Assembly (NCBI GenBank): GCA_963169175.1
Contig: CAUJFK010000115.1
Span: 1 to 7,668 of the forward strand
Direction of reading: 5' to 3'
Origin: Acidobacteriota bacterium
GTDB taxonomy: Bacteria; Acidobacteriota; Blastocatellia; Pyrinomonadales; Pyrinomonadaceae
DNA length: 7,668 nt
This document shows positions 1-5,775 of the stretch, piece after piece (within the stretch, counting starts at the first letter, position 1; every line of letters begins with the position of its first letter). The notes beneath the pieces are model-generated. The model was not told where the DNA came from. It did not search any database and saw only the letters and a list, made by a program, of their open reading frames with translations. The translations under genes and the position numbers were made by a program.

Positions 1-15
1 CGCCAAAAAGAAATC

Positions 16-44
16 TTGACAGTTGCGGCATAAACATCTATTAT
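16..44 (+). promoter_or_regulatory. Probable sigma70-type promoter for pilB
   Basis: A perfect -35 hexamer TTGACA (16-21) is followed, after exactly 17 bp, by TATTAT (39-44), one base from the consensus -10 TATAAT. Transcription would start near position 51, giving a leader of about 108 nt before the pilB ATG at 159. The match is seen directly; that it drives the pil genes is inferred from position and orientation. Sigma54 control, common for pilA in other bacteria, is not suggested: I see no GG-N10-GC element here. Confidence 0.65.
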
Positions 45-139
45 TCTGTTTGAACGATGTTATGCACATTGTTCCATGTCACCCTATCTCTACTGAAATA
101 AACACTTAGTCCTCAACCTGCCATCCATTTCTAAAGCTG

Positions 140-144
140 AGGAG
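140..144 (+). promoter_or_regulatory. Ribosome binding site of pilB (AGGAG)
   Basis: AGGAG lies 14 nt before the ATG at 159. The spacing is longer than ideal, but this is the only Shine-Dalgarno-like motif near the start, and the encoded protein begins directly with a PilB N-terminus. Confidence 0.5.
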
Positions 145-158
145 AAGCTTAGAACTTA

Positions 159-410
159 ATGTCCGCAAAATTAGGGGAAATTCTTGTCCGTGAGAATCTG
201 GTAACGCCGCAACAGCTGCGCGAAGCCCTGGATTACCAACGGACTAGCGGAGGGCGGCTAGGCTCGAACCTGGTCAAACTCGGCATGATCTCGGACGACG
301 TGATTACCGCCGTACTCTCCCGACAATACGGCGTACCGTCGATAAACCTCGATCTGTTCCATATCGAGGATGACATCATCAGGCTTATTTCACAGGAAGT
401 AGCCCTGTAA
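159..410 (+). CDS. pilB: PilB N-terminal fragment: c-di-GMP-binding MshEN domain
   Basis: This 83-residue open frame holds the two tandem 24-residue motifs that define MshEN c-di-GMP-binding domains: residues 4-27 (K-LGEILV ... L20 ... Q27) and 33-56 (RLGSNLVKLG ... Q56), separated by the canonical five-residue spacer RTSGG. The second motif matches the family pattern closely; the first has Lys4 for Arg and Asn13 for Gly. It stops at TAA 408-410 inside the wider T2SSE_N domain, between the helix IIRLISQEVAL and the strand MVLPVSR that normally follow each other. Family knowledge: MshEN in PilB/MshE-type ATPases senses c-di-GMP, and PilB of Chloracidobacterium is reported to bind it. If translated alone it would be a free ligand-binding piece, probably not fully folded because the second half of the domain is missing. 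Confidence 0.75.
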   Translation: MSAKLGEILVRENLVTPQQLREALDYQRTSGGRLGSNLVKLGMISDDVITAVLSRQYGVPSINLDLFHIEDDIIRLISQEVAL

Positions 411-413
411 TAT

Positions 414-1862
414 ATGGTGCTTCCCGTTTCGCGAAACGGTTCGACGCTGACGCTGGCAATGGCGGACCCGACGAACGTTTTCGCGATGGACGACATTAAA
501 TTCATGACCGGATTTAATGTCGAGCCGGTGATCGCGTCCGAAACGTCGATACAGATGGCCGTCGGCAAGTATTACGGCGGGTCAAATCAGATCGATGTGT
601 TCGACGCAGCCATTGCGTTTGAGACCGAGAAGGCTGCCGCGGCCCTAAAGTCCAGCAAGAACGGCAAGAACGGGAATGCAAAGAACGGTTCGAAACCGGC
701 TGCCACGGCCAAAGCAAAAGCAAATATCTCGGCCGATGACCTGGACGTTTCGCTTGGCAATTTTGATTTCGAAGTAAGCGACGGATCGGAAGAATTTGAG
801 GTCGTTCAGGAGAATGAAGAGATCGATCTGGCGACGCTTGCCCGTGCCAGCGAGGATGCTCCGGTCGTTCGTCTGGTGAACATTCTGATGGTCGATTCGC
901 TTCGCCGCGGAGCGTCTGACATACACGTTGAGCCATATGAAAAGGATTTTCGCATCCGCTTTCGTATCGACGGTGTGCTCTATGATGTCATGCATCCGCC
1001 GATGAAGATCCGCGATCCGCTTATCTCGCGATTAAAGATCATGTCCAAGCTGGACATATCAGAAAAGCGATTACCGCAGGACGGACGCATCAAGATCAAG
1101 GTCAAGATAGATGACCGCTCACGCGAGCTGGATTTTCGTGTTTCTACTCTCCCCACACTTTTTGGCGAAAAGGTCGTGCTTCGTCTTCTCGATAAAGAGA
1201 AGCTGATGCTGGATATGACCAAGCTGGGTTTTGAGCCCGAGAGCCTGGTCAAATTCCAGAAAGCGATCGCCAACCCATACGGAATGGTGCTGGTCACGGG
1301 GCCGACGGGTTCGGGAAAAACGAACACGCTCTATTCGGCACTGCAAAGCCTGAACACACCCGAGACGAACATCATGACGGCCGAGGACCCGGTCGAATTC
1401 AACCTTCAGGGCATCAACCAGGTGCAAATGAAGGAGCAGATCGGGCTAAACTTTGCCGCCGCACTTCGTTCATTTCTGCGTCAGGACCCGAACATCATCC
1501 TGGTCGGTGAAATCCGTGACTTCGAAACGGCCGAGATCGGCATTAAGGCCGCGTTGACGGGCCACCTTGTGCTCTCGACACTGCACACGAACGATGCGCC
1601 ATCGACGATCTCGCGTCTGGTGAACATGGGTATTGAGCCGTTTCTGGTCGCGACATCCGTGAACCTGATCCAGGCGCAAAGGCTTATCCGCCGCGTCTGC
1701 ACAAACTGCAAGATCGAGGCGAGCTATACACCCGAAGCTCTTGTAGAGATAGGCTTTTCACCAGAAGAGGCGGCCGAAATGAAGATGTACAAGGGTTCGG
1801 GCTGCGACACGTGCTTGAACACCGGTTACAAGGGCCGTTTCGGACTATACGAAACAATGTAA
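414..1862 (+). CDS. pilB: PilB main fragment: ATPase core without MshEN N-terminus
   Basis: This 482-residue frame begins at an ATG only 3 nt after the stop at 408-410 and in the same frame; that Met corresponds to the internal Met of the family pattern K-Y-M-V-L-P. An AGGAAG (394-399) lies 14 nt upstream, so translational restart is conceivable. It contains the rest of T2SSE_N, a linker with the repeated KNG motif, an acidic stretch (DGSEEFEVVQENEEID), and the ATPase with Walker A at nt 1299-1322, the Walker B/Glu region at 1485-1520, the His box from 1560 and two CxxC pairs. It ends prematurely at GLYETM, about 55 codons short of the normal PilB C-terminus, which is still present downstream in the same frame. 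The alternative family member GspE/MshE is less likely given pilT and pilC next door. Confidence 0.8.
   Translation: MVLPVSRNGSTLTLAMADPTNVFAMDDIKFMTGFNVEPVIASETSIQMAVGKYYGGSNQIDVFDAAIAFETEKAAAALKSSKNGKNGNAKNGSKPAATAKAKANISADDLDVSLGNFDFEVSDGSEEFEVVQENEEIDLATLARASEDAPVVRLVNILMVDSLRRGASDIHVEPYEKDFRIRFRIDGVLYDVMHPPMKIRDPLISRLKIMSKLDISEKRLPQDGRIKIKVKIDDRSRELDFRVSTLPTLFGEKVVLRLLDKEKLMLDMTKLGFEPESLVKFQKAIANPYGMVLVTGPTGSGKTNTLYSALQSLNTPETNIMTAEDPVEFNLQGINQVQMKEQIGLNFAAALRSFLRQDPNIILVGEIRDFETAEIGIKAALTGHLVLSTLHTNDAPSTISRLVNMGIEPFLVATSVNLIQAQRLIRRVCTNCKIEASYTPEALVEIGFSPEEAAEMKMYKGSGCDTCLNTGYKGRFGLYETM
657..688 (+). repeat. AAGAACGG repeats coding a KNG linker in PilB
   Basis: AAGAACGG occurs at 657-664, 666-673 and 681-688, coding KNGKNGNAKNGSK (composite residues 167-179), followed by an Ala/Lys-rich stretch. 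It lies in the flexible linker between the MshEN domain and the ATPase core, where slippage-driven length variation would be tolerated. Confidence 0.7.
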
Positions 1863-2027
1863 GATACAGACGAACACCGCGAGTTGAACATCATATGAGC
1901 CAGCGCGATCGAACTTCGCAGAAAGGCGATCGAATGCGGCATGATCACGCTTCGCGGTTCAGGATTGGCCAAGCTTCGGCAAGGCATTACGACAGTGGAG
2001 GAGGTCGTTAAGGAAACGGTTCTCTAG
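1863..2027 (+). pseudogene. pilB: PilB C-terminal remnant
   Basis: Directly in frame with the upstream pilB piece, these codons read DTDEHRELNII, then TGA at 1896, then ASAIELRRKAIECGMITLRG and on to VVKETVL before TAG at 2025-2027. This is the ordinary C-terminal helix bundle of PilB ('RELI..GAS..ELR..A...GM.TLR..GL.K...G.TT.EEV'). The TGA sits where the family usually has Gly (GGA to TGA is one change). The AAC (Asn) just before it sits where a hydrophobic residue is usual, so this short stretch may contain more than one altered base. No ATG with a ribosome site suggests independent expression. Confidence 0.75.
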
Positions 2028-2032
2028 GACTT

Positions 2033-2037
2033 GGAGG
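2033..2037 (+). promoter_or_regulatory. Ribosome binding site of the basic protein gene (GGAGG)
   Basis: GGAGG lies 4 nt before the ATG at 2042 and just after the final pilB stop at 2027, the tight spacing expected of an operon. Confidence 0.6.
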
Positions 2038-2041
2038 AATT

Positions 2042-2839
2042 ATGGTAAGGGCAATTGCACTATCGATAGCTTTATTGATCGGCATAGGGGTGGTCATTCC
2101 ACTGGCAACTCAACTGGCCGAAGCCGGACAGAAAGTATCAAAACGATATAAGAAACGGCAGCGCGGCTGGAAAGGCGTCAAAAAGTACTCGAAACGCTGG
2201 TGGCAGCTTTATCGGGCACAGGAGAGACGCAAGAAATTACGCGCCCAGCGGCGTCGGCAGCTACGGCTCCGGCAGCTTCGGCTGGCGGGCGTAAAAGAGC
2301 AGGGAAAACCTGTCGCGGCAACGACGATTTCTAAACCGACCGCGCCGGAAGAAAAGACAACATCAATGCTGCCGTCCGGCGACGCCGCTCCGGCGGGCTG
2401 GAAACGCAGCCAGGCGAACGATGCCGAATTGCGGTTCAGTGTTGACGACGGAAACGGAACAGCATCCATATCGGTCGTAGGCCCGGCAATGGGCGAATCG
2501 GTCGATTCGGGACGGAACACCGCTGTCGGCGGCGTACCGACAACATCACTCCGCCGTGAGGTGATCAACCGCATGATCCGCGAGAACGGCTGGGTGGTCA
2601 ACGATTATCAAAAAGACATCGCGGGCAAGTCGGTTTATGTTGTTGTTGCGCAATCACAGGGCCAGGGCGGACGCGTTAATTCGCGGATGTTCTACTTCAC
2701 CGAAGTGAACGGGCGCATCTACAGTGTCGCAACAAACTCGAACAGCGGTTCAGCGGACCGCATTGCCGAGGAATCAGAGAAGGTCATCTTCTCGCTTCAA
2801 GGCCGGTCAAGGCCGGTCCAGGCCGCGGTCAGAGAGTAG
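2042..2839 (+). CDS. Unrecognised exported or anchored protein with very basic segment
   Basis: I do not recognise this 265-residue protein. It starts 14 nt after the end of pilB and precedes pilT, so it is probably co-transcribed with the pilus motor genes. Residues 1-28 look like a Sec signal peptide or signal anchor: Arg3, a hydrophobic core at about 4-25, and a possible signal peptidase I site A26-E-A28 before G29. Residues 31-80 are extraordinarily basic: 24 Lys/Arg of 50, one Glu. A Pro/Thr/Ala linker (about 88-118) leads to a C-terminal domain (about 119-256) with the strand-rich pattern 'GW..........W.V.......GK..Y.V........R.F....GRIYS......S.....EE..KVIFSL', reminiscent of PsbP/DUF1795-like lipocalin-sized domains; that likeness is only an impression. 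If the hydrophobic segment is an uncleaved anchor, the basic stretch would favour a cytoplasmic side by the positive-inside rule, so topology is open. Confidence 0.75.
   Translation: MVRAIALSIALLIGIGVVIPLATQLAEAGQKVSKRYKKRQRGWKGVKKYSKRWWQLYRAQERRKKLRAQRRRQLRLRQLRLAGVKEQGKPVAATTISKPTAPEEKTTSMLPSGDAAPAGWKRSQANDAELRFSVDDGNGTASISVVGPAMGESVDSGRNTAVGGVPTTSLRREVINRMIRENGWVVNDYQKDIAGKSVYVVVAQSQGQGGRVNSRMFYFTEVNGRIYSVATNSNSGSADRIAEESEKVIFSLQGRSRPVQAAVRE
2801..2830 (+). repeat. Three tandem ~10-bp units at the gene's 3' end
   Basis: GGCCGGTCAA, GGCCGGTCCA and GGCCGCGGTC follow one another at the last codons of the basic protein gene, coding the low-complexity tail GRSRPVQAAV just before the stop and the hairpin at 2839. 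The tail is probably not part of the conserved domain. Confidence 0.6.
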
Positions 2840-2860
2840 GTCAGGCTGAAAAGCCTGACC
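2839..2860. terminator. Perfect 9-bp hairpin with GAAA loop, no T-run
   Basis: GGTCAGGCT (2839-2847), loop GAAA (2848-2851) and AGCCTGACC (2852-2860) form a perfect stem capped by a GNRA-type tetraloop. The first G is the last base of the TAG stop. The sequence after it (ACTTTCC) lacks a real U tract, so strong intrinsic termination is doubtful; attenuation, mRNA 3'-end protection, or a dispersed repeat are alternatives. pilT has no obvious promoter, so read-through is likely. Confidence 0.55.
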
Positions 2861-2939
2861 ACTTTCCAGATCACGGAGCTTTCATTTTCACCCACGCAGT
2901 TTGCAGCAGGCCGAACGGCCTCGCTGTCCCAAATCCCTT

Positions 2940-4148
2940 ATGAGCATTGATCATCAGAACGCCGAGACATCGATCACGCTGCCCGACCTGCTTCGTCAAA
3001 TGACGGACCAGGGCGGCTCGGACTTGCACATCACGACCAACTCGCCGCCGCAGGTTCGCGTTCACGGCCATCTGGCGCCGCTTGCAGGCTTTGGCGTAAT
3101 GACGCCGGCGGATACAAAGCGGCTGGCCTACTCGGTCTTGACCGATGCTCAGAAGCACCGGTTTGAAGAAAATCTCGAACTTGATTTCTCGTTCGGATTG
3201 AAAGGAATGTCCCGATTCAGGGCCAACCTTTTTAACCAGAAGGGCGCGGTCGGCGCCGTTTTTCGTGCGATTCCATACGAGATAAGAACATTCGAACATC
3301 TCGGCCTTCCGCCTGTGGTTTCCGACCTTTGCAAGAAGCCTCGCGGACTTATCCTTGTGACCGGCCCGACCGGCTCAGGTAAATCAACCACGCTTGCCTC
3401 GATGGTCGATAAGATCAATGTCGATCGGCACGAGCATATTCTGACGATCGAAGACCCGATCGAATTTCTCCACAATCACAAGAACTGCGTCGTTAATCAG
3501 CGCGAGGTTGCCGCCGATACGCATTCATTTGGCGCAGCACTTCGCACCGCACTTCGCCAGGACCCTGACGTTGTGCTGGTCGGCGAAATGCGTGACCTTG
3601 AGACGATCGAGATGGCCCTGCGTATTGCGGAAACGGGCCATTTGACGTTTGCTACGCTGCACACGAACTCGGCATATTCGACCATCAACCGTATCATCGA
3701 CGTCTTTCCGGCCGCACAGCAGGCACAGGTGCGAACGCAGCTTTCGCTGGTGCTTGAAGGCATTATGTGTCAGGCGCTGCTGCCGAACTCTTCGGGTGAC
3801 GGGCGTGCGATGGCACTTGAGATATTGATCCCGAACGCGGCTATCCGAAATCTGATCCGCGAGGACAAGATCCACCAGATCTATTCGATGATGCAGACCG
3901 GCCAGGATAAGTTCGGGATGCAGACCTTTAACCAATCGCTTGCGACGCTGTACCACAAGCGCCAGATAACGCTCGAGGCAGCAATGATGCGTTCGTCGAA
4001 TCCCGATGAACTTAAGGAACTGATCGAGCGCGGTTCGGGGCTGAATGAAACTTATGGCGGCGGCGGAGGAACGCGGCCCGCACCCGGCGGCCACGCAAGC
4101 CCGTACGCCCAAGGCCGCCCGGTCGGATCACGGCCGCCGGTACGGTGA
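2940..4148 (+). CDS. pilT: PilT, type IV pilus retraction ATPase
   Basis: PilT is the hexameric cytoplasmic ATPase that depolymerises the pilus, driving twitching motility and DNA uptake. From ATG 2940 the protein has 402 residues: N-terminal PAS-like domain (LPDLLRQMTDQGGSDLHI, 12-29), Walker A GPTGSGKST (142-150), Asp box ending TIEDPIEF, Walker B DPDVVLVGEMRD (208-219, catalytic Glu216), His box GHLTFATLHTN (233-243), and the PilT hallmark AIRNLIRE (301-308), which separates it from PilB/GspE. An alternative in-frame TTG start at 2901 would add 13 residues; I prefer ATG 2940 because the added residues (QQAERPRCPKSL) are not PilT-like, although neither start has a good Shine-Dalgarno. The C-terminus carries an extra Gly/Pro/Arg-rich tail (373-402) beyond the usual PilT end. 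Confidence 0.96.
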   Translation: MSIDHQNAETSITLPDLLRQMTDQGGSDLHITTNSPPQVRVHGHLAPLAGFGVMTPADTKRLAYSVLTDAQKHRFEENLELDFSFGLKGMSRFRANLFNQKGAVGAVFRAIPYEIRTFEHLGLPPVVSDLCKKPRGLILVTGPTGSGKSTTLASMVDKINVDRHEHILTIEDPIEFLHNHKNCVVNQREVAADTHSFGAALRTALRQDPDVVLVGEMRDLETIEMALRIAETGHLTFATLHTNSAYSTINRIIDVFPAAQQAQVRTQLSLVLEGIMCQALLPNSSGDGRAMALEILIPNAAIRNLIREDKIHQIYSMMQTGQDKFGMQTFNQSLATLYHKRQITLEAAMMRSSNPDELKELIERGSGLNETYGGGGGTRPAPGGHASPYAQGRPVGSRPPVR

Positions 4149-4160
4149 GCGAAAAAATGA

Positions 4161-4254
4161 ACCACAGAGGCACAGAGACACCGAGAGAAAAACAGAAATG
4201 TCGGGTTTTTTGAGAGTCCTTTGAAAACTCTGTGTCCCTTTGTGCCTCTGTGGT
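4161..4254. repeat. Inverted repeat, 14-bp perfect arms, in pilT-pilC gap
   Basis: ACCACAGAGGCACA (4161-4174) is exactly complementary to TGTGCCTCTGTGGT (4241-4254). Pairing continues imperfectly inwards (GACACCGAGAG against CTCTGTGTC), giving arms of roughly 25 bp around a loop of about 40 nt. I recall this 'accacagaggcacagag' type of intergenic repeat from several unrelated bacterial phyla, so it is probably a dispersed repeat and not gene-specific. It fills most of the 137-bp gap. Confidence 0.75.
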
Positions 4255-4257
4255 AAA

Positions 4258-4269
4258 GGAAAATTTTCC
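4258..4269. promoter_or_regulatory. 12-bp perfect palindrome before pilC
   Basis: GGAAAATTTTCC is a perfect palindrome placed immediately before the pilC Shine-Dalgarno. It could be a protein-binding site or a chance AT-rich palindrome next to the repeat; no regulator is implied by the neighbourhood. Confidence 0.3.
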
Positions 4270-4274
4270 AGGAG
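4270..4274 (+). promoter_or_regulatory. Ribosome binding site of pilC (AGGAG)
   Basis: AGGAG lies 11 nt before the ATG at 4286 and supports that start; the protein begins MPTYAFKGRN, the standard PilC/GspF opening. Confidence 0.6.
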
Positions 4275-4285
4275 CTAGAAATTAA

Positions 4286-5518
4286 ATGCCAACTTACGCA
4301 TTCAAAGGAAGAAATCGGCTGAACGAGCTGGTCGCGGGTGAGCGGGAAGCCGCCAGCCAGGACGAGCTTAGGGCGTTGCTGCGACGCGAGCAGATCGTGA
4401 TGACGCAGGCGGCCGAGAAAGGCAACGTCGTATCGATACCAAAACTTGGCCGGCGAAAAAAGGTCGGGGCCAAGGAATTGGCGGTATTCACCCGCCAGTT
4501 CTCGGTCATGATCGACGCCGGTTTGCCGCTGGTACAGTGCCTCGACATTTTGGCCGAACAGCAGCAGAACGCCTTTTTCAAGGACGTGCTCCATCAGGTC
4601 CGTCAGAATGTGGAAGAAGGCGCAACGCTTCATCAGGCGCTCGACCGGCACCCGAAGGTGTTCGATTCGCTTTACACGCATATGGTGGAAGCGGGCGAAA
4701 CGGGCGGTGTGCTTGACCTGATCCTTCAGCGTCTTGCGACCTTGATCGAAAAGGTCGTGAAACTGAAACGAAGCATTGTTTCAGCCTCGATCTATCCAAG
4801 TGCCGTCATCGTGGTTGCCATTGCCGCGATCGCGATCATCATGGTCGTCGTCATTCCGCAGTTCGAACAGATCTTTCTTGGATTGCTCGGCCCGGGCGAA
4901 CTGCTTCCGCTGCCGACACGCATCGTGATGGGGATAAGCGGATTTCTTGCCGGTTGGGGCGGCCTGGCTCTTCTTGTTACGATCATCGGTTCCTCTGTCG
5001 CGATCAATTTCTATTACAAGACCGAGAAAGGCCGCTGGCAGATAGACAAGTTTCTGTTGAGGCTGCCGATCTTTGGAAGCATCCTGCGAAAGGTTGCGGT
5101 CGCACGATTTTCGCGAATACTTTCAACGCTGTTGTCATCCGGCGTTCCGATCCTGCAATCGCTGGATATAACCGCAAAAACGGCGGGCAACGTCGTTATT
5201 GAGGACGCAATATTGAAAGTGCGGGCCGGCGTTGAACGCGGTGAGAACTTTGTCGATCCACTGAAGGCAACCAATGTGTTCCCGCACATGGTCGCCCAGA
5301 TGATCGGCGTTGGTGAACAGACCGGCGCCATGGATGCGATGCTTGGCAAGATCGCCGACTTCTACGAAGAAGAGGTCGATACGGCGATCGCTGACCTGCT
5401 AGCAATGATCGAACCGCTGCTGATCGCGTTCCTGGGCGTTACCATCGGCTCGATCGTTATCTCAATGTACCTTCCGCTCTTCTCGCTCATCGGCAAACTC
5501 GCCAGCGGCTCGAAGTAG
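4286..5518 (+). CDS. pilC: PilC, type IV pilus inner-membrane platform protein
   Basis: PilC is the polytopic inner-membrane platform on which PilB and PilT act to insert or remove pilin subunits. At 410 residues it has the normal family length. It shows the short N-terminal region YAFKGRN, then two T2SSF repeats: the first at about 65-190 (FTRQFSVMIDAGLPL, then EAGETGG at 135-141) and the second at about 268-395 (FSRILSTLLSSGVPIL, then GVGEQTGAMD at 341-350). Hydrophobic segments at about 172-190, 221-240 and 372-397 match the usual three membrane spans. It follows pilT after a repeat-filled 137-bp gap. The gene is intact, which contrasts with the broken pilB. GspF of a type II secretion system is the alternative, but the pilT neighbour makes PilC much more likely. 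Confidence 0.97.
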   Translation: MPTYAFKGRNRLNELVAGEREAASQDELRALLRREQIVMTQAAEKGNVVSIPKLGRRKKVGAKELAVFTRQFSVMIDAGLPLVQCLDILAEQQQNAFFKDVLHQVRQNVEEGATLHQALDRHPKVFDSLYTHMVEAGETGGVLDLILQRLATLIEKVVKLKRSIVSASIYPSAVIVVAIAAIAIIMVVVIPQFEQIFLGLLGPGELLPLPTRIVMGISGFLAGWGGLALLVTIIGSSVAINFYYKTEKGRWQIDKFLLRLPIFGSILRKVAVARFSRILSTLLSSGVPILQSLDITAKTAGNVVIEDAILKVRAGVERGENFVDPLKATNVFPHMVAQMIGVGEQTGAMDAMLGKIADFYEEEVDTAIADLLAMIEPLLIAFLGVTIGSIVISMYLPLFSLIGKLASGSK

Positions 5519-5523
5519 CACTT

Positions 5524-5551
5524 TTGCAGAAGCCCGCACGCAGTAAGGGCG
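5524..5551 (+). repeat. 28-bp repeat, copy 1 (direct)
   Basis: First copy of a 28-bp unit beginning TTGCAGAAGCCCGCACGCAG and ending TAAGGGCG, starting 6 nt after the pilC stop. It matches copy 2 at 27 of 28 positions. Confidence 0.85.
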
Positions 5552-5556
5552 GATCA

Positions 5557-5584
5557 TTGCAGAAGCCCGCACACAGTAAGGGCG
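5557..5584 (+). repeat. 28-bp repeat, copy 2 (direct)
   Basis: Second direct copy, 33 bp downstream of the first and separated from it by 5 bp. A single difference (CGCACA versus CGCACG) distinguishes them. Its 3' extension GGGCGTCC is mirrored by GGACGCCC at 5776-5783. Confidence 0.85.
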
Positions 5585-5607
5585 TCCTTTCATCCGAAAC
5601 GACATCC

Positions 5608-5628
5608 TACTCCGTGCGGGCTTTTGCA
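5608..5628 (-). repeat. Partial inverted copy of the 28-bp repeat
   Basis: The 21-bp stretch TACTCCGTGCGGGCTTTTGC+A is, read on the minus strand, a partial copy of the repeat with 19 of 21 matches. With copy 2 it can form a close hairpin just downstream of pilC, followed by TTTT after a short interval; this might act as a weak terminator. Confidence 0.7.
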
Positions 5629-5650
5629 TTTTCATTCGCGATCCGCGATT

Positions 5651-5666
5651 CGCATTCCGGAATGCG
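5651..5666. repeat. 16-bp perfect palindrome
   Basis: CGCATTCCGGAATGCG is its own reverse complement. It lies between the partial inverted repeat copy and the large hairpin; just upstream TCGCG-ATC-CGCGA (5636-5648) is a second small palindrome. Binding site or repeat debris cannot be told apart. Confidence 0.6.
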
Positions 5667-5675
5667 TTCGTCACA

Positions 5676-5775
5676 GGTCAGAAACGGGAGCGGTAGCGAC
5701 TGGGCTTTTGGCCGCGGGGCGGGGAGCTCTATGCGAGGCAGGGGAACCCAGTCGCTACCGCTCCTGGTTCTGACC
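5676..5775. repeat. Large inverted repeat with 29-bp arms
   Basis: The left arm 5676-5704 (GGTCAGAA ... GGAGCGGTAGCGACTGGG) pairs with the right arm 5747-5775 (CCCAGTCGCTACCGCTCC ... TTCTGACC) at 27 of 29 positions, one of the two exceptions being a G-T wobble. The 42-nt loop is G-rich (GGCCGCGGGGCGGGG). It is immediately followed by the inverted copy 3 of the 28-bp repeat, so two families are nested. No coding potential is evident. MITE-like or REP-like origin is inferred. Confidence 0.85.

Larger units (their letters stand above)
159..2027 (+). pseudogene. pilB: pilB, type IV pilus extension ATPase, interrupted by three in-frame stops
   Basis: Read in one unbroken frame from the ATG at 159 to TAG at 2025-2027, this is a complete PilB of about 622 codons: MshEN/T2SSE_N domain, Lys/Asn/Gly linker, N1D core (ASDIHVEPY), RecA-like ATPase, and the C-terminal segment ending ITTVEEVVKETVL. 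Composite residue positions: Walker A GPTGSGKT 381-388, Walker B region DPNIILVGEIRD 443-454 with catalytic Glu451, His-box GHLVLSTLHTNDA from 468, zinc-type cysteines C514/C517 and C549/C552. The frame is broken by TAA 408-410, TAA 1860-1862 and TGA 1896-1898, each one first-position change away from a sense codon. No indel is seen and homology runs straight through all three. PilB powers pilus extension on PilC. The gene is either very recently inactivated, expressed as pieces, or affected by assembly error. Confidence 0.85.

Noticed and set aside
159..1898. Genetic code with UAA/UGA reassigned
   Set aside because: pilT ends at TGA, kdgK at TAA, each at the expected protein end, and no other gene has internal stops.
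1811..2011. 66-codon open frame overlapping the pilB 3' end
   Set aside because: It is out of frame with the clear PilB C-terminal homology, which explains the region.
3525..4112. 195-codon minus-strand open frame opposite pilT
   Set aside because: Shadow of a well-conserved plus-strand gene; its composition (many Arg, His, Cys) is typical of antisense frames in GC-rich DNA.
4181..4211. Rho-independent terminator before the TTTTTT at 4206-4211
   Set aside because: The only stem ending in TCGGG before the T-run is about 4 bp with a long loop; the larger inverted repeat does not end at the T-run.
5524..5584. Two 28-bp direct repeats as a possible CRISPR
   Set aside because: Only two copies with a 5-bp gap, plus inverted copies nearby and no cas genes; this is an inverted-repeat element.
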